Positions 24,916 through 36,572 of a stretch of DNA of 64,000 nucleotides are shown one piece after another. Numbering within the stretch: the stretch's first letter is position 1; every line of letters starts with the position of its first letter. The notes under the pieces were generated by a model. The model ran no database searches. It was not told the DNA's origin and was given only the letters and a program-made list of their open reading frames with translations. The position numbers were made by a program, and so were the translations under genes. Origin of the DNA: Micrasema longulum (Eukaryota; Arthropoda; Insecta; Trichoptera; Brachycentridae); NCBI GenBank assembly GCA_022494885.1, contig JAGVSM010004517.1, positions 124,001-188,000 on the forward strand. The letters run 5' to 3'.

Positions 24916-26099
24916 TGATGTAGAAGGACGTAAGCTGATTTCTAGTTTTTCTGGTAATGACTTAGGATTTAGGATACCGAGATTATAATAAAATTGTAAT
25001 ATTTTTGTTCATTATAATAAAATACATTATTTACTTCCTTAGAACGGAGAAGCTATCCCTAGTTAGGCAGTTTAGATGAACCACCAGCAAAAAAACAAAA
25101 AAAAATATGTTTACTTTTTTATGCAATAAACTTTTTTTTATTTATTTATGTGATTGGTTTGCGTACTATACTATAATAATGAAAAAAAATAAAATATATA
25201 TAAAGAACAAGAATTAATTGTAGTTTGAGTTTGATAAATACAGTAATGAGCAAGTATCCGAAGATCTTAAAGAGGTTAAAGCGTTTTTTAAGAAAATTTT
25301 AAAAACTTCTTTCACAGCGTGCTAAAAAATACTTTTAACAATAGTGTTTAATGAAATTCAACAAAGAATTGAACGTCGTCTTTGAGTCGTTATATTTTCA
25401 TAAAGTTCACTGAGCTTTGTGCTTCGGCTCCGCGCGTACTGTTATTTATATATATATTACCATAAAAAAACATAATTCCGTATTTCCATACTCCGTATCA
25501 AAATTCTCCTCTTGAATTTAAAGTAAACAGGTACCATACTCCTCGCAGAATAATAAGAGTTCCCTGTATCTTAAACCGTATTCATCTCAATGTTCGAGGA
25601 ATGTGGTTTCATTTTTTGGCAATGAGACGAATATTACATGCTGAATGTTAAGTGCCACGACACGTGTATTGAAATGAGACATTCAAGTTATTTGTTTGAA
25701 TATTTAACAAACAGGAGCAAAAGTATTGATATAAGAAATGAGCAAGTCTTTTGATATGAGAGAGAAAATAATACTGAAGATATTAAAATCCCCAAACGGA
25801 AACGTATGGAACATTCTTAAGAAAACATTTTTCTTTCTTTTAAGAAAATTATTTGTCTCAAGTTAAAGACGATTATTATGATCACAAAAACACGGCACAA
25901 TATTCTAGCAACCAATATATTTTAATCTTGGAAACGGTAATTTAATTACGGAAATATAATATTATAACAGTACATTTCAAATATGATTTTTAATAAAAAC
26001 CAATAAATAATATCAGTTAGATTTTTAAAGCTTCTTATTTATACAATTACTATGAAATAAAAATTATATTGAATATTTAAAGCATTAACTTTGTTAACG
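24916..26099. other. AT-rich intergenic DNA
   Basis: No gene seen. The AATAAACTTTTTTTT at 25124 may end the LINE fragment at 24.5 kb. Confidence 0.35.
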
Positions 26100-26170
26100 A
26101 ATTATAACAGGGATGGTGAAAATTTTAGATAAGGGAATATCAAAATCTAGGCATTTACAGAGCACATTTA
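26100..26170 (+). repeat. Foldback family Y, arm fragment
   Basis: AAGGGAATATCAAAATCTAG then GCATTTACAGAGCAC is the outer arm only. Confidence 0.5.
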
Positions 26171-26324
26171 TTTATTTTACAGAAATAAACAGTCAATAAT
26201 GATATAATAGGATAAAAAAGATACGGTTTAAAGACAGACTAACGTAGTTTCTAGTTAAAAATCATACATATTAAATTGTGGTACAACAAAAGGGTGTGCT
26301 TGTGTGTATTTGTATGACAGTAAG

Positions 26325-26712
26325 TGTAGAGGTGTGTTTGTGTGTATTTATGTGGGAGTAAGTGTTCAGGTGCGTGTAAGTGCCAGCATCATTATATAGC
26401 AAGTGGGAATGTATCGCTGCTAGGAAGAATGAGTTTTAATTTATTTTTAAATAAATTAAGAGTCATGTTAAATATATCAATATATGAAAACAAAGCGTTT
26501 AAGTTAGAGCAATAACAATAGAGGGATAGAGTATTGCGCATAGTTAGTACTACAGACTGGCTGATGGAATAAATACTTATTTCTTGTCATGCGAAAAGGG
26601 ACACTAAGATTAATTTTGGAGAATAGGTTAAGAGTCTACTTTATTTTTAAATATTTTTTATAAATATATATTTCAAATACAGTGCGTCTATTTTCAAGGG
26701 TAAAAAATCCAT
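26325..26712 (+). repeat. Dispersed repeat family Z, copy 2
   Basis: Partner of 9160-9530, preceded by an extra GTGT-rich lead-in (GTGTGCTTGTGTGTATTTGT). Same landmarks in the same order, with scattered substitutions and small gaps. Confidence 0.75.
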
Positions 26713-26763
26713 CCAATAAAATAATAATAATAATAAAAAAAAAATTCAATAAACCTTAGTAAA

Positions 26764-27060
26764 TATTTGTATGTAACCACTTGCCGACTTTTATTTGTCT
26801 ACCGGTTTCGAGACGTACCTTTCTCTTCGTCGGGTCACTAAATACACTAATATGCAAACGCTACTGTACACCTTAACCATAGAAGTTGCACAAAAATATA
26901 ACGTATTTAACTTTGTTTTTATATATATGTGTAACTTTCATGATGAGGGTGTATAGTGAGATTTGTATGTCGATTTAATTGGGGTCCTGGGGTTGAGACG
27001 GGTACTTCTCGAAACTGGTAAATACACAATAGGAAAGTCGGTCAGTAGTTTTATACAAAT
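26764..27060. repeat. Foldback element, CCGGTAGAC family, full copy
   Basis: 297 bp with inverted arms of about 110 bp from ATTTGTATGTAACCACTTGC to its counterpart ending at 27060. Each arm contains GTTTCGAGACGTACC or its reverse, a stem-loop described in the findings. No ORF. Confidence 0.75.
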
Positions 27061-27149
27061 AATTACAATGAGATTCTTATAATATATATATTAAATTTAT
27101 CTAAGATTCAAATGATAAGCATTATGCACTGAAATAAATTAAACATTAT

Positions 27150-27760
27150 TACTCTATGTCCGCTCCCAAGTTGATACATCTCTGTCGGCTGCCAGCATCT
27201 GTGCATCTTCCCAAGTCAGGTTTTCGTCTCGTAGTTTTTACATAAATTGCCGACGCAGTCAGTAGTGGACTTCCAAGACGTCGAGAACCTGATTTCTTGT
27301 AAAGGAGGCAAGCCTGGTAAAGACTCTCAGGAGGCATCCGTAGTATATGGTCAAACTAACCGTTTTGTCTCAGCTAGATGACAGTTGTCATCAGAGTTTG
27401 CTGCGTCGGTTCCCTTATTACTTTATTCCTCACAAAACAAACAGCCTTCATACTGTTGAATAAAATGAAAGCTGCCATTTTCTATAACGTGTTCTCCTAG
27501 ATATACAAAATCTCGACCCTTTCGGTGATTTGGTTTGACAGTTGGGGGATTTTGAGCATCAAGGCATGAAGTGTTACACTGTACATGGGTAAAATCAATT
27601 TCGTTTCTTGAACCCATGCATTCAAAATTCCTATTTAGCCTATCTACAGTGATTTAATGACCCTTAACTAAATCGTCAATTATTATAACCGCATCATCGG
27701 TATTCCTCGTTCTAGATCAATTGACTTCCTTAAGATGAAGTCCATGATGGTTTTAAATAG
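27150..27760 (-). mobile_element. RTE-type LINE remnants
   Basis: Minus strand. Near 27700-27745 IMDFILRKSIDLERGI-like sequence, near 27500 FVYLGEHVIENGSF (the YLG block after the RT core), and at 27150-27340 a tail with KKSGSRRLGSPLL and a degraded DR.R...LGADI end. Strongly decayed. Confidence 0.55.
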
Positions 27761-28329
27761 ATAATATATATTTAACACGGGCACAGCCTAAAAAGACTTT
27801 ATAAGTTCATGAATATATAAACAAGTGTAATTTTCAATGAATAAAACATCAATCGTATTATGTATATAATAATTTATTTATATATATATGTATAAATACC
27901 TTATACCTTATACATAGTATTAAATAAAAAAAATAGCGTAAATGAATAGTATAATGGTAAAAAATGAATGTCTTAAAAATGTCACTATATAGAATGTTAA
28001 AATGAATTAACTTATCTGAAGTGCAATCATCAGGAAGCTAATTTAATTTAAAGATTTGATTTTTTAACTAATTAAAACTACTTCTATTTACAATCAGTTT
28101 TAAAAAACAGGCATACCTACTCAAGTAATTAAATTTAAAATTTAACTGATAAACTAATGATTATTTCGTGTTATACTGAATTGTTAATTGACCTTAAAAC
28201 CTACAATCATCTTCCACTGAAACTAATTGCAATTCAACACTCGTTGAAATAGGTAGAGGTAACAACAGAGTTTCACAATATATAAGAGACCTCTACCGTA
28301 GGTAATTTGAAGGGTAATAATGTTAAGGT

Positions 28330-28780
28330 TATGTGAGTAGACACTTCTTCTTCTGTTTGTTGCTCTTATCGGAAGTTGACGACCATCATCCTGAAATGGT
28401 CACAATCCTAGGCCAGTCTAATCAGCGCTATTGCATACGGCACACCGAACCACCGTTTAATATTCCTGAATCATGGTGCTATTTTACGTCCCATACCCTG
28501 CCTGCCCTCTATCATTTCTTTTAAATAAAATCTTAGAAGGGCATACTCTCCATTTCAAAATATGTGACCAAAGTATGAGACTTTTCTTCTTTCGAATGTT
28601 GCCAGTAACTAGGATTGATCATGATGCTAGCCACTTCGTTGGAGACTCGATCAGTCCATGAGTTGAAATATAGTTCAATAATTAATTTCGTTCACCGCAG
28701 AGGCTTTGCGAGTCCAAATCTCTACTTTATAAAGCAACACCGGCAATACGTAGAATTTAATTGTTGTTCATCATGGATTT
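28330..28780 (-). mobile_element. RTE-type LINE 3' tail
   Basis: Minus strand: KFYVLPVLLYKVEIWTRK near 28710-28760, ERRKVSYFGHILKW near 28540-28600, then RGQAGYGT and a terminus running into AAGAAGAAG (28344-28352 on the reverse strand). Several stops. Abuts SINE family B copy 1. Confidence 0.65.
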
Positions 28781-28814
28781 ATAATATTGGATCTTATTTT
28801 TTTTCATTAATTTT

Positions 28815-28979
28815 TTGCACCACAACACCCCAGAAGGCCCGATTACAATGGTGAATTACATAGGATACAAAAACTTGAGAAAAATCACATTTATTTTTTG
28901 TGTTCTCACTGGGAATCGAACTCGGAATTTTCCGTGTGTGCCTTCCATGCGCCTTAGCCATTACGCCACGGAGGCCGCT
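28815..28979 (-). mobile_element. tRNA-derived SINE, family B, copy 1
   Basis: Minus strand reads GCGGCCTCCGTGGCGTAATG (box A inside), then box B AGTTCGATTCC, then a body ending in a GTTGTGGTGCAAAA tail with no poly(A). The unusual 3' end is shared with the copies at 36.4 and 58.8 kb and may mimic a partner LINE tail. Confidence 0.8.
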
Positions 28980-29009
28980 TCGTAATTATGAGATAAATTA
29001 CACTACTAC

Positions 29010-29515
29010 TACCATCACGCCATTTCCCTGTAGGGGTAGGCAGAGAGAATAGACCGCCACACACGACTATCCTGGCATACAATCCTAGCCTCTTCCACAT
29101 TCATACATCTTGTCTTACGTGCCCTTCGGTTCTGTCTGCTTTTGACATGACCAGACTTAAGATTTTGGTGTACCTGATCATGCCACGTCTTCCTTGGTCG
29201 TCCTCGTCTAACGTTGCCGTTCATTTTCGCCATATATACTTGTTTTACCATTCTTTCGTCGTCCATTCGTTCTACGTGACCAAACCATCTCAGAGACCCT
29301 TTCTTAATTATATCAATCATACTTGACTCAGATTTACACTCTCGCCTGATTTCATCATTCGTAACCCTGTCATGCATTGATTTCCCACACATTCGTCTAA
29401 GAGATCGCATTTCAACCGCGTTCACTCGGCTTTCATCCTTCCTCTGCCAGTTCCATGTTTCACTTCCATACATAAGTGTTGGGACTAAAACTCCGTTGTG
29501 CACTGCCAGTTTAGC
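29010..29515 (-). mobile_element. LINE 3' end with 162-codon intact tail ORF
   Basis: Minus strand, stop to stop without break. Carries GVLVPTLMYGSETWNW, then EMRSLRRMCG, then GSLRWFGHVERM, then RRGRPRKTWHDQVHQ: the C-terminal domain of RTE-like reverse transcriptases. It is a 5'-truncated insertion. Three other copies of this tail occur at 40.5, 40.8 and 60.1 kb. Confidence 0.85.
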
Positions 29516-30534
29516 TTCGATATAAATTACACAGTAAAGTTAAATCAATTAGCACAAATTTCTAGTCCGCAGCGGCAGTTGTGAAAAAATAATACTTTTT
29601 GATTACGTCATTCTCGTATAAAAACATTTGTCAAATTGACTTCAATGAAAGATTTTACCTATACATATATATATATATATTATCTACAATGCACGCTTCG
29701 ATAGTAATAGCATTTACATTTAAATTAACTTTTTCATCGTATTTATTGGCCATTTTTTATGAATATAGACAAATGTTGTCCTTTGGCTGACAGCGCTGCT
29801 ATTTAAAACACATACGCTGTGAATTCATCCATTTTTTGATACGCGTCGTTTCGCCATTTTCATTTTTGATTAGTTATAAAAAAAGTCCTATAAGTTTTTC
29901 ATTTAAAGAGAGAGACACGCATCATTTTTTATAGTGTTAATATGTGTTTATATATTCTGTCGCGGGTATTATTCAAATGTATTCTTCATTTGCTAAACTC
30001 CGCTAGACTTGACGGTTACATTTTTCATTTTGAATTCCCGCTGTTGTGAGAGAAATATTTTTATATAAGCAATAGTAGCCGCGTTTGTGTTCGCTTGACG
30101 TTCGTCACACGATTTCCAAGCGGAGAAATGCTAAGAAAAATCATTTTTCTTCATATCCGGAATATTTCCGCTGCCAAATAACTAGCTGCGGAAGATATCC
30201 TAAGGCGGAAAAGCAAACGGAACATAATAAAGAGTATATCACTTTATTCGTCATTACGAAGTAATTGAGGTAGTTAGAACCGAGAAATATTATTCCAACA
30301 TCAGTAATATTTATGTTTTGTGTTAATGATTATGTAGTAGAATTCTTTTCCTACTAAAAAAAATACGAAACAGTGGACAAATCGTTTGTCCGTGGTTTTT
30401 TATTGTTTCTCGAGAAAAAACGGCGTAGTAACAAAAAATGACATAATAATATAATTATGCGTTTAAAACCGGTATTTCTTATGTATCAACTCTCACTGCC
30501 TCCACCTTCCACGTAATTATTTCTCTACAATACC
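29516..30534. other. Intergenic; TA microsatellite
   Basis: An AT dinucleotide run lies at about 29664-29681. A TATATAAG near 30062 precedes a GC-richer patch (30070-30230) but no initiator or ORF follows. Confidence 0.35.
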
Positions 30535-31100
30535 GAAGAGTGTGTGCGGACCAACTACTGCTTTACAAAATTATAACAGGAATAGTTGACTGTACAGAAC
30601 TACTTAGTTTAATAACAATACATGTGCCAGCCAGGATTTGTAGACGGTACTGCCTGTTTCATGTACCAATAAGTAAAACATCGTATGTTAAAAATGATTT
30701 TTTTCGTTGGACTTTTTCAATGTACAATACAAAATTTAAAAATAAAGATCACACAAACATCACTCTGTCAGATTTAAAATTTACACAAAAAATGCATTAT
30801 GTAACTTAGTAGACATTATAATAATAAATATGTACATCTCCCTTCCCCTCCTAACTTAATGTTCTTAAAATAAATATAAACAAATTCTTCGATTATTTAA
30901 AAATATTTACGAGTACATGAAAATAACATTTTTATATGCATAAATTGTATGTATTTACTTGATATGTAATATATTTTCTTTATGAACTTTGTATACTTTG
31001 TGGAAATCTGTTATTAGTTCGGATTTTATACACTATATCTGTTTGTTTACTATAAATATGTATGTAGAACTGTTGATTTCCTAAATAAAATAAATAAATA
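30535..31100 (+). mobile_element. Jockey/CR1-like LINE 3' end
   Basis: ADQLLLYKIITGIVDCTELL then HVPARICRRYCLFHVPISKT (30540-30690) is the FLYKIlnG...dcpeLL...vP.R..R pattern that closes many Jockey/CR1 polymerases. A 3' UTR follows, ending in AATAAAATAAATAAATAAA at about 31100. The UTR matches 17890-18225. Confidence 0.75.
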
Positions 31101-31139
31101 AAATCAAACGTTTAAGAATTTAAAATACATTTTCAAAAT

Positions 31140-31560
31140 AAATCAGAAAAAGAAAGAGAACATTTAACGATGACATAATAACAAATTGAAGCAATGGCAG
31201 ACACAGGTAAGACCAAACAAGTATTGAGAATTTCCAAGATGAAGACACTGAAGACGATAGCAGGCAAAATTCTAAGAGATTGCATGAAGGACACATGAGT
31301 AAGAGAGATATGTGAGGCTGAAGACATCGGAAGATGGAGTAAATAGTTAAGAAGAGACTGGTACGGTCATATTTAAAAAAAAGACACTACTTGATTCCCT
31401 TATATTGCACTACATAATTAGACTCATACAACTCGTCTTCGTGGATGCCCTCCTAAAGGATGGAAGAACAGCTAGGAATCCGCCATAAAGGAGGACCAAT
31501 ATTTTAGAAAACAGACCACAAAGGTCTATATCATGGACGTAGAAGAAAAGAAGAAGAAAA
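31140..31560 (+). mobile_element. RTE-type LINE tail, decayed
   Basis: TKQVLRISKMKTLKTIAGKI then LRDCMKDT, RDWYGHI, RLRGCPPKGWKNS align with the tail at 13.6 kb (MRVIRSISGNTLRDRVRN...RRCPPEKPPKR). Several stops. The terminus is rich in GAAGAAAAG. Confidence 0.6.
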
Positions 31561-31689
31561 GAAGAAATGTAAAGGTGGTGTAGAGCTTAGTAATAAATAA
31601 AACAAAACGTAATAAAAAATGTAAGTTCCACACAATTCAGTAATGTACTCTGACTTGGTCTTCAAAGAAGCGCTGATTAGTACAAATAT

Positions 31690-32520
31690 CGGTGTAAAGG
31701 TAAACTGTGTAGCTATTAATAATATTATATATGCAGATGACACCTTCTAATTGCAGACAACATACAAGACCTTCAAGAACTGCTTGATAAGATGAACTGC
31801 ATCGGCGAACGTTTTGGTTTAAATTAATGGAAACAAAAATAAACTTATGGTATTTAGTCGAAAGAGCCATCTTAATGTAAATCTCCAACTTAAAGGTGCC
31901 AACATTGAGAGAGTGAAACATTTCGAGTACTTAAGCAGTATTATCACTGCAAATCTAGACCCCAACATTGAGATAAAATGCAAAATAAAAGCAGCCCGAA
32001 CAGGATTTAACAAAATGAAAAATCTTCTTTGTAACGATACTATAAACCTGCTGAGACGACAAATGGTCAAATGTTATATATGGTCTGTCTGACTGAACGG
32101 TGTAGAGGCGTAGACTCTTAAAGTTAATATTATAAACCGCCTTGAAGTATTTTAAATCTGGATCCACCGTAGAATGTTAAGAATATCTTGGTCTGTTATG
32201 AAAACCAACAATGAAGTATTACGTAGAGCCAACACTAATAGAGAACTATTCACCACTGTTAAGCTTCGTAAGATTTCATATTTTGGCCATGTGTTGAGAG
32301 GTGATAAATATGCCATACTTCAGCTTGTCATCAAAGGGAAGATCGAGAGACGTAGATGGGTCGGAAGAAAACAGCTTTCCTAGCTTCGAAACATCCGTGC
32401 ATGGACCAGTATTAGAACTGTGGAGGAGCTGTTTAGCACTGCTCAGGATAGGGAAGCTTTCTGTCAAGTGATCGCCAACGTCGGGGGGACCCAACATGAT
32501 ACGTAAAGAAGAAGTAGAAC
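31690..32520 (+). mobile_element. RTE-type LINE, RT core remnant and tail
   Basis: A YADDT-like remnant near 31733 (TATGCAGATGACACC), then NVNLQLKGANIERVKHFEYL (31870-31930), KTNNEVLRRANTN and RKISYFGHVLRGDKYAI (32200-32310), GKIERRRWVGRKQLS, and TAQDREAFCQVIAN at the end (about 32480). Interrupted by stops; a good match to the RTE C-terminal layout. Confidence 0.75.
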
Positions 32521-32725
32521 ACACAATTCATGTTATTTTCATATCTCTTTAACACGGAAAAATCGGTTGTTTAGCCCGAACCATTCGACATTCCCGTATA
32601 ATTCCATTTTATCTATCATTCAGTTATGCGCATCACTAATGAAAACATACAATTCACATGTTATTTTCATGTCTCTTATAAACATGGAAAAGTCGTTTGT
32701 TGAGCCCGAAGCGTTCGACATTCTC
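32519..32725. repeat. Two imperfect direct repeats of about 77 bp
   Basis: Units about 32519-32594 and 32643-32724 share ATTCA..TGTTATTTTCAT, TCTCTT, AACA.GGAAAA.TCG.TTGTT and AGCCCGAA..GTTCGACATTC. The second unit lies in an open frame reading MEKSFVEPEAFDILSDTQIG, which may be chance. Confidence 0.7.
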
Positions 32726-33039
32726 TCCGATACACAAATTGGCATGACAAAATATTCGACTAATAATAACTCAAAGGCTGAGAGCTTTGTGTTATTTGTG
32801 TAGGAGCTGAAAGGCGTTTTTTTAAAGCACGTGTTTTTAATGATAAAAACTCCTTGGGTATTGTTTGTAAGCTGCATGGAAGGTAAACTCGGGATTTTTT
32901 ATTATTTCTTAATACGAATAAGAAAATATCCCAAAAAAATAATGGTCCGTTTTTTTACTAAAACTAATAGAAGAAAGTAATGGATTTGGATTTTCAAATA
33001 TTATCAAAACGAAAAATATTATACGGTTGTAAAAATAAA

Positions 33040-33110
33040 AAATTAAACCAGCCAATGACAGATTGTTCTGTAAATGCTTGGATTTCAATATTCCCTTTTT
33101 ACAACGAATA
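33040..33110 (-). repeat. Foldback family Y, arm fragment
   Basis: TTAAACCAGCCAATGACAGA, GTAAATGCTTGGATTTCAAT, ATTCCC: inner and outer arm sequence, reverse orientation. Confidence 0.5.
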
Positions 33111-33801
33111 ATAACAAATGAAGTATTAATTCATCTTATATAAAGTTTATATTTGAAAAAAATAATTATTAACCAAATAAATAACATTTCTTTTAGTCCT
33201 CTCCTGTCTAGCTTCAAAAATATTAAAATCAAATTACCACCTTTGTAAGAAAAAAAAACTTGATTTATTCGGTTCACGTGTATTTAGTGAACACGATAAA
33301 AATAAAATAGGAATTAATTCATTAGTTACGTAAACCTTGAGGAAGAAGCTTGTTTGCTTTGAAACCGGTCGGTGGAAAAAAAAAATTCTGGTGAAAAACA
33401 AAGTTGTTTTAATTCTTTTATAATTTCATCTCTTATCCCCTTATTCCATTGCATCCACATATGCACAATATGTGTGAATGGGGAAGACGAAATAAGCTTA
33501 GGTTTAATGTTTCCAAGTGTTTGGTCACGTCTTTCACTAGGGCCCAAAAAACTCTATTTTTTCGCTACAAAATGAATGACCAGAATCTGACACGAAAATC
33601 TAATGTTAAGAATCGGCTTTAATTTGTAAGCACCCTTACATTTCATGATCACATAGAAGCAATCAGTGGTACATAATTGAATATGTTAGGATTCGTTCTG
33701 TGTACTGCTAGGGTTTTCGAAAATACCCGCGTACTGAGAACTCTTAACTCCTTGGTGCTGAGTAGATGCGATAATTTGGGGGCCGCATGAACTGAAGTAC
33801 T

Positions 33802-34009
33802 CTTTTTTTCCCTTTTTTTTTAAAGAAAAAGAAAAAGAAATATTTGCGTTCTTATGATTTACCCAAATATTTTATTTTAAGGGGCAATTTCCACCAGTTT
33901 TAAATAACTCACTATAAGTAAATGGGAATTGAGTTGGGTAGAGTGGGATTTAAACCACAGACCTTTGGTCCGTGAGTCCGAGACACTAGCCACAGGACCA
34001 CAACCCGAT
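33802..34009 (-). mobile_element. tRNA-derived SINE, family A, copy 2
   Basis: Same head-body-tail order as copy 1. Box B is decayed on the minus strand (the plus strand reads GATTTAAACC instead of GATTCGAACC). The A tail is interrupted by other bases, so this is probably older than copy 1. About 120 bp separates it from copy 3. Confidence 0.85.
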
Positions 34010-34129
34010 TAAATTAAGTTAAATTATCTTAAAAATAGAATTAAAAATAGTTATTAAAAATCTCGCAAAACTAAATGCCACAAGTTAAACCTCTACAATT
34101 CCTTTAAAAAATATAAAATTCTTGAGCGT

Positions 34130-34335
34130 TTTTTTTTTGTTTATTTTTTTTTTTAAAAAAAAAGAAATATTTGCGTTTTTATGATTTACCCAAATATTTA
34201 ATTTTTAGGGCCATTTTCAACGAGTAGTAAATAACTCACTATTAGAAAATGGAATAGAGTTGGGGTAGAGTGGGATTCGAACCAAGGACCTTTGGTCCGT
34301 GAGTCCGAGACACTAGCCACAGGACCACAACCCGA
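34130..34335 (-). mobile_element. tRNA-derived SINE, family A, copy 3
   Basis: Near-full-length copy with intact box A and box B and a mixed A-rich tail (34130-34162). It is in tandem orientation with copy 2, either by two insertions or by a local duplication; the different tail structures favour two insertions. Confidence 0.85.
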
Positions 34336-35297
34336 CTGATTAAAACTGTTTTACAAAATACGAATAAAGTTACCTTGAGTACGTATAATTAGAAATAACG
34401 TTTTTTCCTCTCTAACAGGGTAAAAACTCGTTTTTAGAAAAATCCAAATAAAAAATTAGACTGTTTTATCGGAGAGAAAAGTCAGTAAACTGTTTTTTGT
34501 AGATCTTTGAAAAACATTTTAGTTCACTAATGGGGTTTTCGAATACGACGATTCAGTTACAGATTTAATTTATCATTTGTCATTTACCTGTGGTGCTTGT
34601 TTAAAATATACTGGCGGTAAATTATATGAATAAAATACAACCACATATCTAATAAAGCTAACTTGTGTATTATTAGTTTGCTAAAATAACATGCGCAATA
34701 ATGTCAATAAATTGAATATTAATTAGATACTGTTAATGCGTGTTGTTTGATTTGCGGTATGGTAGTAAACAACAATTCTAGTGCGATATTTTGTAGCTGA
34801 TGAAAATGAATCCTTTTCGTTTCAACCTTTTTGAATACGCGATCCATTACGGGGGGAAAATTTTAACTGGTTCGCAAGACCTTAATTTTATTTTACAACT
34901 AACAAAAAATGACCAAGAAAACAAGTTCAAGGTAGGAGCGGGTGTAACGGGCCGTAAACAGCAATGTCTAAAAATCTTACAGAACTTGCTCCAGACGCCA
35001 TGTTTGAATTATAATTTAATTCGTAATAGATTGACGTATTATAAGGAACGAAATTAACAATATACAGAGCGGCCAATGGAAGCTTTGAAATTATTAGTTC
35101 CATTCGCCACATCCTACCTCCGTGAACTGACGTCGGTTGTTTGCATCTCAAAAATCATGATTTAAAAAAATGTTGAAAAAATAAACAGGCTCGGCCATCT
35201 TATTAAAGTTGTTATATTTTTGTTTTGCGACCTTTGCGACCTTTGCTTTGCTTTGCGACCCCCTAGGCCTCGATTATGATGGGAAGATAAGGACGTC

Positions 35298-35620
35298 ATA
35301 CCTTCACCATGATGGTATAGTTGAAAATATTTTTTCTCTAGTGATTACGAAGATACACTACTAACCCCCCCACCTTTAAGTTGTGAGTAGGTAAATCGAT
35401 ATGAAACAAGCAGAAGCGTACGTCACGGTACGTATATCTACGCACTAAAATGACATAGCATCAGTATGACGTCATAGTTAAGGATATAATTCTTCCTACC
35501 AATCAAAAAGATACACTACCGATCCCCCCACCATCAAGTTTAAGATGTAAGTAGATCGGTTTGTACCGACGGGTCTAGAACCCCTCGATACGGTTATCTA
35601 CGCAATAAAAGTGTCAAAAT
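35298..35620 (+). repeat. Imperfect tandem repeat, two units of about 160 bp
   Basis: Each unit opens with GACGTCATA, passes through AAGATACACTAC and CCCCCCACC, then AAGTAGATCG-like sequence, and closes with TATCTACGCA.TAAAA. A third, degraded unit is at 1280-1400 (CTTTCACTATAGTGGTATAG). Contains CRE-like TGACGTCA at 35467. Confidence 0.65.
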
Positions 35621-36197
35621 GTTTGTTTCACCGATAAATTTTTCCTTTAATTCAGATTTTTTTTGCTCTGAGGTTTGCACTTTTTTTCTGAAAAGCCAAT
35701 TTAAAATATGAAAGAAAAATAAATAAATTTTGAAGTCGAATTAAATTCCGATATAACTGTCAGTTTTGAAAATAAGTGGGTAGATGTAGTGACTACACTG
35801 GCTAGATGCTGCTCTATTAACATTCAAAAGCATCTAGCCGTAAAATATTACCACTGTAAAAAAATAATGTAGTTTTGTTTTTCCATCTGTTTTCCTATTT
35901 TTCTGAGTGTACGTATCGAGAGCCAGCCTTGTAATTGCCCAGAGGATAACTATAGACGATCGGGATTTATTGGAGTTTATAATCGCCCTGAAGTTTGTAC
36001 ATTTTATCACAGAAGCAAACTTAAAATATAAATGAGAACTATTTAAAATGTTAATGGTGTAAGGAACGCGGACTAAATCTTTGGGTTCATTTTTTGGTTG
36101 ATTTCGATCATATGATGTCGAGATGACAAGTGGGTATAACATGCCGAGGTAGATACAGATAGTACAGAAGTTAAGCATACCGTCTCGATATGTTCAG

Positions 36198-36243
36198 ATG
36201 AAGATAGCGTTTATAATCGTGGCCCTGGTGGTGGCACTTACAG
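36198..36243 (+). CDS. Orphan signal-peptide exon (partial gene)
   Basis: ATG at 36198 opens MKIAFIIVALVVALT, a clean secretion signal, ending one base into a codon at ACAG|GTTGAA. It has the same design as the exon at 21258 (signal peptide, then ACAG|GTT, phase 1). A TATA-like GTATAAC at 36134 and ACAG at about 36166 give a plausible promoter about 31 bp apart. A following exon at 37467 is in phase but lies in a transposon end, so the true downstream exon is unknown. Could be a remnant or the start of a small secreted protein. Confidence 0.3.
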
Positions 36244-36415
36244 GTTGAAAAACACGGTTCTCTCATATTATGATTCTCGTAATATAAAATGAATTGTAAT
36301 AATTGCATTATTGATATAATTACCATTGTAACGTATGTGAAATAATTGTAAATACACCTACACGCATATGCTGTCTGCGAACGGATAAATAATACAGTAT
36401 ACGAGAAATGAAATG

Positions 36416-36572
36416 GCGGCCTCCGTGAAGACGCTTGATTCACGCACGGAAGGTTCCGGGTTCGATTCCCGGTGAGAACACAAAAATTAAAATGTGATTT
36501 TTCTCAAGCCTGGGTGCTCTGTGTTGTAATTCACCACTGTAATTAGGCCTCCTGGCCTGTTGTGGTGCAAAA
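36416..36572 (+). mobile_element. tRNA-derived SINE, family B, copy 2
   Basis: Begins GCGGCCTCCGTG, has a strong box B GGTTCGATTCC, and ends GGCCTGTTGTGGTGCAA. The box A segment GGCGTAATGGCTAA is deleted relative to copy 1, so it is probably transcriptionally dead. Confidence 0.8.

Noticed and set aside
29015..29503. Intact 162-codon frame as a host gene
   Set aside because: Motifs VPTLMYGSETW, RWFGHVERM and GRPRKTW identify it as the tail of a LINE reverse transcriptase.
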